From assembly GCF_030296695.1 (NCBI RefSeq), contig NZ_AP027737.1, forward strand, positions 992,001 to 1,056,000: DNA of 64,000 bases. The letters are read 5' to 3'. The notes beneath the pieces are model-generated. The model saw only the letters and a program-made list of their open reading frames with translations. It was not told where the DNA came from and ran no database searches. Both the position numbers and the translations under genes were made by a program. The stretch's first letter is position 1, and each line of letters opens with the position of its first letter. The stretch is from Agromyces mangrovi. Its GTDB lineage: Bacteria; Actinomycetota; Actinomycetes; Actinomycetales; Microbacteriaceae. This document shows, one piece after another, positions 25,891 through 34,871 of this stretch.

Positions 25891-26367
25891 ATGACCACCA
25901 CCCTCAGCCCGGTCCGCCGCACGACGGCCCGAGTCCTCAGCATCATCGCCATCGCGATCGGCGCCGTCTTCGTCACCGCGGGCGCGGTCGCCTGGTCGGC
26001 CGTCAGCACCCAGCTGGCCGACGAGCAGATCGTCGTCGCCGAGGACGCCGCCTTCCTCGGCGGGGAGCCGGTCGCCGGCCCGCTCACGGCGTACGCGCAG
26101 GCCGACATCATCAACCACCACGCCCTCGAGGCGAGCGGCGGCCTCACCTACGCCGAGCTCGACCGCGACGACCCGGTGCGCGCCACCATGATGAACGCCT
26201 CGTTCCTGCGGGCGTCGCTGTTCACCTCGGTCGTCTCGTTCGGCGTCGCGCTCTTCGCCGTCGGCACCGGCGTCGTGACCATCCTGCTCGGCAGCGCAGG
26301 CCTCCTGGTCACCCCGGCCCCCGCGAAGGTCGAGGAGGCGGAGGGCCGCGAGGCCGTCACCGCCTGA
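25891..26367 (+). CDS. Small two-TM membrane protein of unknown function
   Basis: A 158-residue protein with a hydrophobic segment near residues 15-38 (ARVLSIIAIAIGAVFVTAG) and a second near 112-140. An exposed loop with ADEQIVVAEDAAFLGGEPV and NHHALEASGGLTYAELDRD lies between them. Homologues in actinobacterial databases are often labelled aromatic ring-opening dioxygenase LigA; nothing in this sequence supports that. AAGGGG precedes the ATG. A terminator follows, so it is probably a single-gene unit. Confidence 0.72.
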   Translation: MTTTLSPVRRTTARVLSIIAIAIGAVFVTAGAVAWSAVSTQLADEQIVVAEDAAFLGGEPVAGPLTAYAQADIINHHALEASGGLTYAELDRDDPVRATMMNASFLRASLFTSVVSFGVALFAVGTGVVTILLGSAGLLVTPAPAKVEEAEGREAVTA

Positions 26368-26399
26368 CCCGCTCGGGACCCGCACCCGCGCACCCCGCC

Positions 26400-26432
26400 A
26401 CGGCGCCCGCACCCACCCGGTGCGGGCGCCGT
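26400..26432 (+). terminator. Rho-independent terminator
   Basis: A perfect 14-bp GC-rich stem (26400-26413 with 26419-26432) closes a 5-nt loop and is followed by TTCTCGT. It lies 33 bp after the membrane-protein stop. Confidence 0.8.
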
Positions 26433-26504
26433 TTCTCGTGCCCGGGGAAGGGTCGCGGCCCTCCAGCGGTTGGGGTGGGAGACCCCCACGGAAGGATCCC
26501 CCGC

Positions 26505-27359
26505 ATGACCATCCTCGTCACCGGTGCGAGCGGCAAGCTCGGCCCGCTCGTCATCGACGCCCTCCTCGCCCGCGGCGCCTCGCCCGACGACCTCGTCGCC
26601 GGCGCACGCACGCCCTCCGACGCGGACGCACTCGCGCAGCGGGGCATCCGCGTCGTGCGGTTCGACTACGCCGACCCCGACTCGCTTCGGCCCGCGCTCG
26701 AGGGGGTCGACGCGCTGCTGCTCGTCTCGGGCACGGAGTTCGGCGCCCGGGTCGCCCAGCACGGCAACGTCATCGCGGCGGCCGCGGAGGCCGGCGTCGG
26801 CAAGCTCGTGTACACGAGCGCGCCGCACGCCGACACGACGCCGCTCGTGCTCGCGGCCGACCACCGCGCGACCGAGGAGGCGATCGCCGCGTCGGACGTG
26901 CCCGCGGTGATCCTCCGCAACAACTGGTACTCGGAGAACTACCTGGGCGACCTCGCGATCGCCGCCGACACGGGCAGGGTGTTCGCGGCGGTCGGCGACG
27001 GCCGGGTCGCGAGCGCGCCGCGCGCCGACTACGCCGAGGCGGCCGCCGTCGTGCTGCTCGAGGACGGGCACGTGGGCGAGACCTACGAGCTCGCCGGCGA
27101 CCACCCGTGGACGTTCGACGAGCTCGCGGCCGCGATCGCGGAGGTGCTCGGCCGGGACGTCGAGTACGCGCGCCTCACCGTCGACGAGCGCATCGCCGCG
27201 TTGCAGGAGGCAGGGCTGGACGAGGGCACGGCCGGGTTCGTCGCCGCGCTCGACGCCGGCATCCGCGACGGGGCGCTCGCCGACGCCGACGGCACGCTCG
27301 CGCGCCTGATCGGGCGCCCGACCACCCCGCTCGTGGAGACCCTGCGGCAGGCGGCCTGA
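26505..27359 (+). CDS. NmrA/QOR2-like NAD(P)-binding oxidoreductase
   Basis: A 284-residue atypical SDR. It starts with MTILVTGASGKLGPLVIDAL, lacks the YxxxK pair and shows RNNWYSENYLGDL, as in the quinone oxidoreductase QOR2 (YtfG) and NmrA redox sensors. TYELAGDHPWTFDELAAAIA follows in the C-terminal half. NAD(P)H binding is secure; quinone reduction is the closest characterised activity. GGAAGGA precedes the ATG. Confidence 0.83.
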   Translation: MTILVTGASGKLGPLVIDALLARGASPDDLVAGARTPSDADALAQRGIRVVRFDYADPDSLRPALEGVDALLLVSGTEFGARVAQHGNVIAAAAEAGVGKLVYTSAPHADTTPLVLAADHRATEEAIAASDVPAVILRNNWYSENYLGDLAIAADTGRVFAAVGDGRVASAPRADYAEAAAVVLLEDGHVGETYELAGDHPWTFDELAAAIAEVLGRDVEYARLTVDERIAALQEAGLDEGTAGFVAALDAGIRDGALADADGTLARLIGRPTTPLVETLRQAA

Positions 27360-27432
27360 GCCGCGGGCCGCGTCGGCGCGACCGGCGCGGCCGGCCGACG
27401 CCGGACGCACCCGGCCCGCGCATACTGGAACG

Positions 27433-27840
27433 GTGACCGCGAAGACCCCGCTGCCCGACGACGCCCGCTGCCCATGCCTCAGCGGCCTCACCTACGGCGA
27501 GTGCTGCGGCCCGCTGCACCGCGGCGAGCGCGTCGCCCCCACGGCGCTCGCCCTCATGCGATCGCGGTACTCCGCGTTCGCGGTGCACGACGGCGAGTAC
27601 CTGTCGGCCACGTGGCATCCGCGCTCCCGACCCGACGTCATCGGCCTCGACCCGCGCGAGCGCTGGTACCGGCTCGACATCGACGAGACCGTCGGCGGCG
27701 GCCCGCTCGACTCGTAGGGCGTGGTCGAGTTCACCGCCTACCACCGCAGCGCGGACGAGCGGGGCAGCCTGCACGAGCGCAGCGGGTTCGTGCGCGAGCA
27801 GGGCCGCTGGTGGTACGTCGGGCGGGTGCAGCGCGGCTGA
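27433..27840 (+). pseudogene. YchJ-like SEC-C/UPF0225 protein interrupted by TAG
   Basis: The frame from the GTG at 27433 encodes CPCLSGLTYGECCGPLHRGE (zinc-binding SEC-C-like cysteines), ALALMRSRYSAFAVHD, then FLD-type residues up to GGPLDS. A TAG stop sits at 27715-27717. Without interruption of frame the sequence continues GVVEFTAYHRSADERG and GFVREQGRWWYVGRVQ to a TGA at 27838. Family members usually have D-T/S-E-G-x-V-E-F here, so a single G-to-T change (GAG to TAG) explains it. Unlike the other disrupted genes in the window this is a substitution, so real inactivation is possible. Confidence 0.75.
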
Positions 27841-28017
27841 GTCAGGGGCATCCGCTCGCCTGCCGGCCCCGTGCCACCCGACCGCCCCGGCAACTCGCAG
27901 CCGGCTCCCAGCTTCGGCGGAACAGCCCCGCGCTCCCATCCGTTCTCCCTGATGTCGCCGAATCACCGGCGGGCACACGGCGTCGCAGCCGGCGGCGCCT
28001 GGAGAAGGAGGAACGAG

Positions 28018-28539
28018 ATGTCCCCCGAGTACCGCAGCACCCCCGAGGCGCTCGCGCGCCTCACCCCGCTCCAGCGGAAGGTCACGCAGGAGGAGGGCAC
28101 CGAGCCCGCCTTCCGCAACGAGTTCTGGAACCACCACGAGGACGGCATCTACGTCGACGTCGTGTCGGGCGAGCCGCTGTTCGCCTCCACCCACAAGTAC
28201 GACAGCCGGTCGGGCTGGCCGAGCTTCACCCGGCCGATCCACGACGCGTCGGTGACCGAGAAGGTCGACCGGTCGTTCTTCATGAAGCGCGTCGAGGTGC
28301 GCTCGGCGGGCGCCGACAGCCACCTGGGGCACGTCTTCGACGACGGGCCGACGGATGCCGGCGGCCTGCGCTACTGCATCAACTCGGCCGCGCTCCGGTT
28401 CGTCCCGGTCGCCGGGCTCGAGGCCGAGGGCTACGGCGAGTACCGCACCCTGTTCGGGTCGCCCGATGACGACCGGTCGGCGCCCGCCGGGCACGCGGAT
28501 GCGACCATTGAGATGTCCGAGAAGGAGGACGCATCATGA
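28018..28539 (+). CDS. msrB: Peptide-methionine (R)-S-oxide reductase MsrB
   Basis: Repairs the R form of methionine sulfoxide in proteins. It has 173 residues with [28 protein letters not shown] and the catalytic cysteine in [11 protein letters not shown]. The two CxxC zinc-binding pairs seen in many MsrB proteins are absent, so this is the zinc-free form. An excellent GAAGGAGG site precedes the ATG at 28018. Its stop overlaps the msrA start (ATGA), making a coupled repair operon. Confidence 0.95.
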   Translation: MSPEYRSTPEALARLTPLQRKVTQEEGTEPAFRNEFWNHHEDGIYVDVVSGEPLFASTHKYDSRSGWPSFTRPIHDASVTEKVDRSFFMKRVEVRSAGADSHLGHVFDDGPTDAGGLRYCINSAALRFVPVAGLEAEGYGEYRTLFGSPDDDRSAPAGHADATIEMSEKEDAS

Positions 28540-29090
28540 CCACCACCCCCGCTCCCGGTGAGCTGACCACGATCCCCGGCGCCGAGACCGCAGTGCTCGC
28601 GGGCGGATGCTTCTGGGGCATGCAGGACCTGATCCGCCGGCGCCCGGGCGTGCTGTCGACCCGCGTCGGCTACTCCGGCGGCGAGGTCGACCACGCGACC
28701 TACCGCAACCACGGCGACCACGCCGAGGCGATCGAGATCGTGTTCGACCCCACCCGCACCTCGTATCGCGAGCTGCTGGAGTTCTTCTTCCAGATCCACG
28801 ACCCGACGACGAAGAACCGCCAGGGCAACGACCTCGGGCGCAGCTACCGGTCGGCGATCTACCCGACGTCGGCCGCGCAGCACGACACCGCGATCGACAC
28901 GATCGAGGACGTCGACGCATCGGGCCTCTGGCCCGGGAAGGTCGTCACCGAGGTCGCCGACGCCGGCCCGTTCTGGGAGGCCGAGCCCGAGCACCAGGAC
29001 TACCTGGAGCGGTACCCGAACGGGTACACCTGCCACTTCGCGCGGCCCGGATGGGTGCTGCCGAAGCGGGACGCGGCCGCCGCGTCGTAA
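28536..29090 (+). CDS. msrA: Peptide-methionine (S)-S-oxide reductase MsrA
   Basis: Repairs the S form of methionine sulfoxide. It has 184 residues with the catalytic [33 protein letters not shown] and [18 protein letters not shown], all canonical. It is translationally coupled to msrB by a 4-bp overlap, with AGAAGGAGG upstream inside msrB. A long hairpin terminator follows. Confidence 0.95.
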   Translation: MTTTPAPGELTTIPGAETAVLAGGCFWGMQDLIRRRPGVLSTRVGYSGGEVDHATYRNHGDHAEAIEIVFDPTRTSYRELLEFFFQIHDPTTKNRQGNDLGRSYRSAIYPTSAAQHDTAIDTIEDVDASGLWPGKVVTEVADAGPFWEAEPEHQDYLERYPNGYTCHFARPGWVLPKRDAAAAS

Positions 29091-29104
29091 CGCCGGCAGG
29101 CAAG

Positions 29105-29149
29105 CCCGTGGCCGCCGTCCGGAGGTCTTCCTCGGGCGGCGGCCACGGG
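29105..29149 (+). terminator. Terminator hairpin after msrBA
   Basis: A 13-bp perfect stem, CCCGTGGCCGCCG with its complement, encloses a 19-nt loop, starting 15 bp past the msrA stop. There is no T-run, as is common in high-GC actinobacteria. Confidence 0.65.
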
Positions 29150-29369
29150 AGCCCCATCGCGAACCGACGGTGAAGCCTTCACTGCTCAGGCCGTTGGGGG
29201 GAACGGCCGATGGCGCAAGGGGCTCGTCGGGGGGAACGACCACCGGTTCGGCACAGGGCTTGCAGACAGGTTCGCACGCCCCGGCCCGGTAGGGTGTGGC
29301 GGAGACGCGCCATGGCCATGACCCGCCATGGCGTGACACGTCATCGACCGAGTGCGAGGAGGCCACCGG

Positions 29370-30334
29370 ATGCTGGACGTCATCGGGCTGGACGCGTCGC
29401 ACACGGCCGTCTACCGGGCGATCCTCGCCCAGCCGTCCGTGCGATTCGCGGACCTGTCGTCACAGCCCGACCTGGTGGGAATCGACCTGGCGCAGGTGGT
29501 CGACGCGCTCGAGCAGGGCGGACTGGTCGCGCGGCGCGCGACCGACCGTGACCTGCTCGTCGCCTCGCCGCCCTCCATCGCGCTGCGCCCCTGCTCCTCG
29601 AGCACGAGCGCGGGCTGTCCGCCGCGCACGAGACGCTCGTGCAGCTGAGCGAGATGTACCGTGCGAACACGGCGCGCACGAGCGATGCCGACGTGGTCGA
29701 GCGCGTGGTCGGCCGCACGGCGATCCGCCAGCGCGTGTCGCAGCTGCAGGCCGCCGCCGCGTCGTCGATCGACCTGTTCGTGCGCGACGACAGCATGCTC
29801 CGCGGGCCCGGCGAGAACGTCGAGGAGGCGCGGGCGCTGGCCCGCGGCGTGCGCTACCGCGTGCTCGTCGAGACGGCGGTGCTCGAACGCCTCGGCATCG
29901 TCGGCACCGCGCGCACGTCTGCGCGCATCGGCGAGGAGATCCGCGCGGCCGCCCACCTGCCCGCACGCCTCGTCGTGAGCGATCGCGCGAGCGCGCTGCT
30001 CTGGACCCCGCCGGACGACCCGGGCGAGGAGCCGACCGCGCTGGTGCTGCACGCGGGTGCCCTGCTCGACCTCGTCGTCGCGGCCTTCGAGCAGCACTGG
30101 CGGCTCGCGACCACCGTGACCAGCGAGGGCGAGCTGCGCTCGGGCGACGAGGCGTGCACCGACACCGACCTGCTGCGCCTGCTGCTGCTGGGGCTGACGG
30201 ATGCCGCGGCGGCCACCGAGCTCGGCATCTCCCTGCGCACGGTGCAGCGTCGCATCGCCGCGCTCATGGACGTCGCGGGCGTCGGCACCCGCATCCAGCT
30301 CGGCGCCGAGGCCGTGCGTCGCGGCTGGGTCTGA
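29370..30334 (+). pseudogene. TrmB/LuxR-like transcriptional regulator, frameshifted (probable assembly error)
   Basis: The N-terminal part (MLDVIGLDASHTAVYRAILA then VDALEQGGLVARR) is a TrmB-like winged helix. The C-terminal part ends with a LuxR-type helix-turn-helix: GLTDAAAATELGISLRTVQR then RIAALMDVAGVGTRIQLGAE. The middle has LVVSDRASALLW and FEQHW, as in large actinobacterial HTH regulators. The frame changes at the C-run 29588-29591. The span of 965 nt is one short of a multiple of three, and one extra C gives 321 residues. GAGGAGG precedes the ATG at 29370. The target is unknown. Confidence 0.78.
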
Positions 30335-30345
30335 GGCGCGCGCCC

Positions 30346-31359
30346 CTACCTGGCCCGCTGCAGCGCCGACAGCAGGCCCGCGGCCGTCGCCGCGTCGTCC
30401 ACGGTCACCGTGAACACGCGCCCTCCCTCCCGATGCACCTGCAGCGCGGTGCCGCTGTGCAGCACGATGCCGAAGCGCCCGTCCGGCGCGAAGCGCAGGC
30501 CGATGCCGCCGAACTCGGCCATGGCGCGCACCTGCACGACCTCGGCGCGACGCACCTGCTCGATCGGCACGCGGAACCGGATGACCCCGAGCAGTGAGCG
30601 CGCGGTGAGGCCGGTGGCGTCGACTCGCACCCGGAACGCGAGCGTGACGGCGGCGAGCGCGAGCGCGCCGGCGGCGACCCAGAGGGCCCAGGTGGCCGAA
30701 CTGCTCGTGACCCCGAGCACGACCGCGGCACCCGCGACGAGCACGACCGCGGCGATGATCGCGACCAGCGCGGGCGTCGCGACCGCGGTCGTACGCACCC
30801 AGACGGCGCGCTCGCCCGGCACGAGCTCGATGGGCTGCCCCGGCTCGACCTCCGCGGCGGGCGGCTCCGTCTTCGGCTGCACGAACCAGCCGACGACGCC
30901 GGCGACCGCGCCGGCCACGGCAGCGACCAGCATCGGCACGCCGATGCCCGAGGCATCCGCCCCGTCGTCGAGGCCCCGCTGCATGCCGACCGCCCAGGTC
31001 AGCGACACCGCGATGAGCGTAGAGAGGCCCAGCATGACCGCGCCGAGCAGCCGCGTGGTGGTGCCGAACCCGTCGGGAACGGCCTGCGGCACCGTGACTG
31101 CGGCGAGCAGCGCGGGCACGCCCAGGCCGATCGCGACGGTGAGCGCCGGGTAGGTCCACGCGGGGCCGAACCCGTCGGGCTCGCTGCCACTCCAGTGGGT
31201 CGCGACGGTCGCCGGCAGTTCGGGCAGCCAGGCGAACTGCAGCACGAGCGCGATGGCGACGAGCACTGCGGGGAGCACGATCGTCACGACGAGGAACCGG
31301 GTGCGGGCGCGGCGCATCGACTCCGTCGTCTCGGAGCGGGCCTGGCGGGGCGTGGTCAT
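30346..31359 (-). CDS. DUF1648 domain membrane protein
   Basis: A 337-residue membrane protein. The first segment has LPATVATHWSGSEPDGFGP, the DUF1648 signature after a transmembrane helix; several further helices follow, then a C-terminal PH-like region (about 245-337) with VRRAEVVQVRAMAEFGGIG. The ATG overlaps the stop of the preceding GntR gene by 4 bp. GntR-YtrA regulators paired with DUF1648 proteins are common in Firmicutes and Actinobacteria and probably respond to envelope stress; that link is inferred. Confidence 0.83.
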   Translation of the reverse strand: MTTPRQARSETTESMRRARTRFLVVTIVLPAVLVAIALVLQFAWLPELPATVATHWSGSEPDGFGPAWTYPALTVAIGLGVPALLAAVTVPQAVPDGFGTTTRLLGAVMLGLSTLIAVSLTWAVGMQRGLDDGADASGIGVPMLVAAVAGAVAGVVGWFVQPKTEPPAAEVEPGQPIELVPGERAVWVRTTAVATPALVAIIAAVVLVAGAAVVLGVTSSSATWALWVAAGALALAAVTLAFRVRVDATGLTARSLLGVIRFRVPIEQVRRAEVVQVRAMAEFGGIGLRFAPDGRFGIVLHSGTALQVHREGGRVFTVTVDDAATAAGLLSALQRAR

Positions 31360-31706
31360 CGGAGGGACTCCTTCACGAGGGACGCGAGCGCGTCGGGGCT
31401 GAGGCCGAGCGCTCGGGCGCGCTCGGCGAGGCGGGCGATGTCGTCACGCAGCTCGGCGAGCCCGGCGACGGCGGGAGTGAGCACGGCACCGCGACCGCGA
31501 CGCAGGTCGACGAGGCCCTCGTCGCGCAGGTCCTGGTAGGCGCGCAGCACGGTGTGCAGGTTGATGTCGAGGGAGTCGGCGACCTCGCGCGCGGCGGGGA
31601 GGCGGTCGCCCGCATGAGCGCGGCCGGCCGCGACCTCGGCGCGCACCGATGCGGCGACCTGCGCGAACAGGGGCACGTCGCTGCCGGGATCGATGCGGAT
31701 GAGCAT
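31356..31706 (-). CDS. GntR family regulator, YtrA subfamily
   Basis: A 116-residue regulator with only the winged helix-turn-helix domain and a short C-terminal helical part. It carries SDVPLFAQVAASVRAEVAAG, LPAAREVADSLDINLHTVLR and LVDLRRGRGAVLT, typical of the YtrA group, which lacks a large effector domain. The start at 31706 has no clear ribosome binding site; the transcript may be leaderless. An inverted repeat at 31715-31736 covers the expected promoter, suggesting autoregulation of this gene and the coupled DUF1648 gene. Confidence 0.87.
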   Translation of the reverse strand: MLIRIDPGSDVPLFAQVAASVRAEVAAGRAHAGDRLPAAREVADSLDINLHTVLRAYQDLRDEGLVDLRRGRGAVLTPAVAGLAELRDDIARLAERARALGLSPDALASLVKESLR

Positions 31707-31714
31707 GCGTCCAC

Positions 31715-31736
31715 GATACCAGATTGTTTGGGTATC
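31715..31736. promoter_or_regulatory. Inverted repeat operator candidate for GntR/DUF1648 pair
   Basis: GATACC and GGTATC are separated by 10 bp, centred about 20 bp upstream of the GntR ATG. The region is also AT-rich (TTGTTT core) and faces the promoter of the divergent MFS gene. Confidence 0.55.
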
Positions 31737-31831
31737 ACTAGAACAATGCACGACACCTCGGGAGGTCTACGCTGGAACCCGCGGCGCACCGCGGCGACGC
31801 GATCCCGCCCGCTGCGCACCCTGAAGGCACC

Positions 31832-33141
31832 GTGACCACTGCACCGCCCCCGACCCCGGCCGTCCGTCGCTGGTGGCTGTGGGTCGTCTGGGCCGTCGGC
31901 GTCGGCGCGTACGTGCTCGCGGTCGCGAACCGCACCTCGCTCGCGGCGGTCGGCGTCGACACCGCGGTGCGATTCGATGCGGATGCCTCGACGCTGTCGC
32001 TGTTCGCCGTCATCCAGCTCGCCGTGTACTCGGGCATGCAGGTGCCGGTCGGCCTGCTGCTCGACCGCTTCGGCAGCAAGCCCGTGATGGTGCTCGGGAT
32101 GCTGGTGATGGCCTCCGGGCAGGTCATCATGGCGTTCGCGACCGACGTGGGCGTGGCGATCCTCGCGCGCGTGCTGATCGGCGCCGGCGACGCCGCGATC
32201 TTCCCCGGCGTGCTGCGCGTGGTCGCGGCGTGGTTCTCCGAACGCCAGGCCCCGCTCGTCGTGCAGCTCACCGGCATCATCGGGCAGCTCGGCCAGCTCG
32301 TCTCGGTCATCCCGCTCGCCGTGCTGCTGCGCGCCACCACCTGGACGGTCGCCTTCAGCGCCCTCGCCGGCACGTGCCTGCTGTTCGCCGTGCTGATGCT
32401 CGCGATCCTGAACGACCGGCCGCCCGGCGTCGAGGTGCAGCGGAAGGTCGTCTCGAGCGCCGACCTGCGGCAGGGCTTCGCCGAGTCGTGGCGGCACCCG
32501 GGCACACGGCTCGGCTTCTGGTCGCACTTCACGCCGCCGCTGTCGGTCAACGCGTTCATCCTGCTCTGGGGCTACCCGTTCCTCACCGTCGGCGAGGGGC
32601 TCTCGCCGGCCGCGGCGTCGACCGTGATGTCGGTCATCGTGATCGCCGGCCTCGCGGCGGGCCCGGTGGTCGGGGCGCTCTCCCACCGGCATCCGCTGCG
32701 CCGTTCGCGCATGCTCGTGCTGCCGATCATCGGTGCGCAGGTCGTCGTCTGGCTCGCCGTGATCGCCTGGCCCGTCGCCGCACCGCTCTGGCTGCTCCTC
32801 CTGCTCGCCGTCGCGATCGGGCTCGGGGGCCGGCGTCGCTCGTGTCGTTCGACCATGCCCGCGCGTTCACGCCCAGCCACCGGCTGAGCACCGCGACCGG
32901 CATCATCAACTCCGGCGGATTCATCGCGGGCCTCGCCGCGATCCTCGCCATCGGCGTCGCGATGGACCTGCAGGGCGCGGGCACCCCAGACACGTACAGC
33001 CTCGAGGCGTTCCGCGTCGCGTTCCTCACCCAGCTGCCGCTCTGGGCGATCGGCACCGTCGGCATCGTCGTCGAGCGCCGCCGCACGCGCCTGCTGCTCG
33101 GCATCGACCCGCCGCGCGCGCCGCGCCGGCCCCGCCCATAG
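31832..33141 (+). pseudogene. MFS transporter, frameshifted (probable assembly error)
   Basis: A 12-helix major facilitator. It starts at a GTG (31832) with a short cytoplasmic tail, then ANRTSLAAVG, VPVGLLLDRFGSKPVMVLG (motif A) and GAGDAAIFPGVLRVVAAWF. The frame changes at the G-run 32825-32829. The span of 1310 nt plus one base gives 436 residues, and the second part (GPASLVSFDHARAFTPSHRL to the end) completes helices 10-12. The substrate is unknown. It is divergent from the GntR/DUF1648 pair. Confidence 0.82.
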
Positions 33142-33189
33142 CGCCGGCCCGAGGCATCCGCTCACCGACCCTCTCGGCACGTGCCCGCG

Positions 33190-33273
33190 GGTTCGGCACG
33201 TCGAAGTCGGTTCGGCACGTCGAAGTCGGTTCGGCACGTCGAGTTCAGCGTGCCGGAACGATTTCGACGTGCC
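33190..33273 (+). repeat. Structured intergenic repeat, copy A
   Basis: Tandem units GGTTCGGCACGTCGAAGTC occur at 33190-33208 and 33209-33227. A variant ending GAGTTC (33228-33246) follows, then inverted sequence ending TTCGACGTGCC. The 64 bp at 33210-33273 match 34753-34816 at 58 positions, the first 37 identically. GGCACG...CGTGCC (33233-33255) forms an inner hairpin, and the outer arms GGCACGTCGAA/TTCGACGTGCC can pair around it. It lies between two converging MFS genes. Confidence 0.8.
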
Positions 33274-33288
33274 AGCACTCGGGGAGCG

Positions 33289-34559
33289 TCAGCGGGCGAT
33301 GCGGATGGGCAGCACCGCGAGCGCGCCGAGCGTCGCGATCACGCCCGACGCGATGAACAGCGCCCAGAAGCCGCCCGCCGCGGTCACGATCAGCGCGCCG
33401 ATCATCGGCCCGATCGCCTGCGGCACCACCGATGCGATGTTCATGATGCCGAGGTCCTTGCCGCGCGAGTGCTCGTCGGGCAGCACCTGCGTCGCGAGGG
33501 CCTGATCGACGGCGAGGAAGCATCCGTAGCCCGTGCCGAGCACCGCGCCGGCGACCATGATCACCGCGAAATCGGTCGAGACGAGCAGCAGCAGCGCGCC
33601 CCTGCCTGCAGTGCGGATGCCGCGAAGACGAACGGCTTCCGCCGCTCGAGCCGGTCGGAGAGCCGCCCGCCGACGAGCGCCGCCGCGATCGAGCAGGCCG
33701 TGTAGACGAGCGTGAGCAGCAGCAGGTCGTCCTCCGCCTGCTCCGCGGTGTCGCCGTACGAGTAGATGAGGAAGTACAGCAGCAGGCCCGTGATGATCGC
33801 GTTGCCGATGTTGACGAGCACGCGGCTGAGCAGCGTCCAGCCGAAGTCGGGGAAGCGGCGCGGGCTGATCCAGAAGCCCTGCAGCATGCCGGCGAACGTG
33901 AACGGCTGGCGCTCGTCGCGGGGCAGCACTGCGTCGGGCGCGGTCAGCAGCAGCGGCACGACGAGCACGACGAGCAGCACGGCGAGGGCGGCGTAGCCCG
34001 CGACCGCCCCCGTGAAGAGGGTCGTCACGAGGAGGATGCCACCGATGATGCCCACGCCCTGCGGCGCCGAGATCACGCCGGAGACGAAGCCGCGCTGGTA
34101 CACCGGCACCTGGTCGGAGATCATCGCGGTCATCGCGGCCGACAGCGCGCAGAAGCCGGTGATCGCGAGCGACCACCAGATCGCGACGCCGACGAGCGTC
34201 GTCTGCACGCCGAGCGCGAGGAGCGAGCCGGCGAAGAGCAGCGCGCCGCCCGCGATCCACGGGCGACGGCGGCCGAAGCGCGAGGTCGTGCGGTCGGAGA
34301 GCGCGCCCGTGACCGGGTACGCGATGATCGCGGCGACCGACGAGATGCCCGACACGATGCCGAACGCGAGCACGCTGTCCTGCCAGGTGTCGGTCGCGAC
34401 GAGCGCGTCGACCTGGGTCGGCAGCAGCAGCTGCACGAGCGTGAGTTGCGCCATCCAGAGGCCGAGCCAGGCGGTGGCGAACGCGGCGATCCAGCCGCCG
34501 CCGACGCGCTCGCGCGGGGTGCCGAACAGCGTGGTATCGGTGCCGGGGGTGGACGTCAT
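33289..34559 (-). pseudogene. MFS transporter, frameshifted (probable assembly error)
   Basis: A 12-helix major facilitator with AFATAWLGLWMAQLTLVQLL, YPVTGALSDRTTSRFGRRRP (motif A) and, in the second half, GGRLSDRLERRKPFVFAAS. The latter part, LGTGYGCFLAVDQALATQVL, is in another frame after the C-run 33599-33602. The span of 1271 nt plus one base gives 423 residues. It is not closely related to the neighbouring MFS gene. Copies of the same intergenic repeat flank it on both sides in direct orientation. Confidence 0.82.
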
Positions 34560-34704
34560 GGGGCGGATGCTCCTCGCGATCGTGGCGCCGACGGCCGCCG
34601 TCGCCCGTCGTCATGAGTGGGTCAACTGTCCCAGAGCCGGTCGCGCCCGACAAGGGTCGCGTGCGGCCTGTGGAAAGCGGTTCGGCCGCCGCATCCGTTC
34701 GTTC

Positions 34705-34816
34705 GGTTCTCGGCACGTGCCCGCGCGGTCGGTTCTCGGCACGTGCCCGCGCGTTCGGCACGTCGAAGTCGGTTCGGCACGTCGAGTTCTGCGTGCCGAG
34801 ACGAGTTGGGCGTGCC
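34705..34816 (+). repeat. Structured intergenic repeat, copy B
   Basis: The 312-bp gap 34560-34871 holds no gene. It begins with an exact direct repeat of 23 nt (34705-34727 and 34731-34753, period 26, containing CGGCACGTGCC). The 64-bp element shared with copy A follows at 34753-34816; its first 37 bp are identical to 33210-33246. The palindrome GGCACGTGCC recurs at 34826-34835. Copies A and B are in the same orientation and bracket the MFS gene. Confidence 0.8.
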
Positions 34817-34871
34817 GGGTCACGCGGCACGTGCCGGAACCGGCGGCGAGGTCCACGCCTAGGCTGGTCAC

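Noticed and set aside
25891..26367. Annotation as aromatic ring-opening dioxygenase LigA
   Set aside because: The protein has two hydrophobic segments and no metal ligands or dioxygenase motifs; the label appears to be a propagated database error.
29091..29369. Small gene between msrA and the HTH regulator
   Set aside because: Short frames there have no ribosome binding site or recognisable sequence; the gap holds a terminator and then the promoter region of the regulator.
33190..34816. CRISPR-like array from the short direct repeats
   Set aside because: Units are adjacent or irregularly spaced, no unique spacers lie between them, and no cas gene is near.
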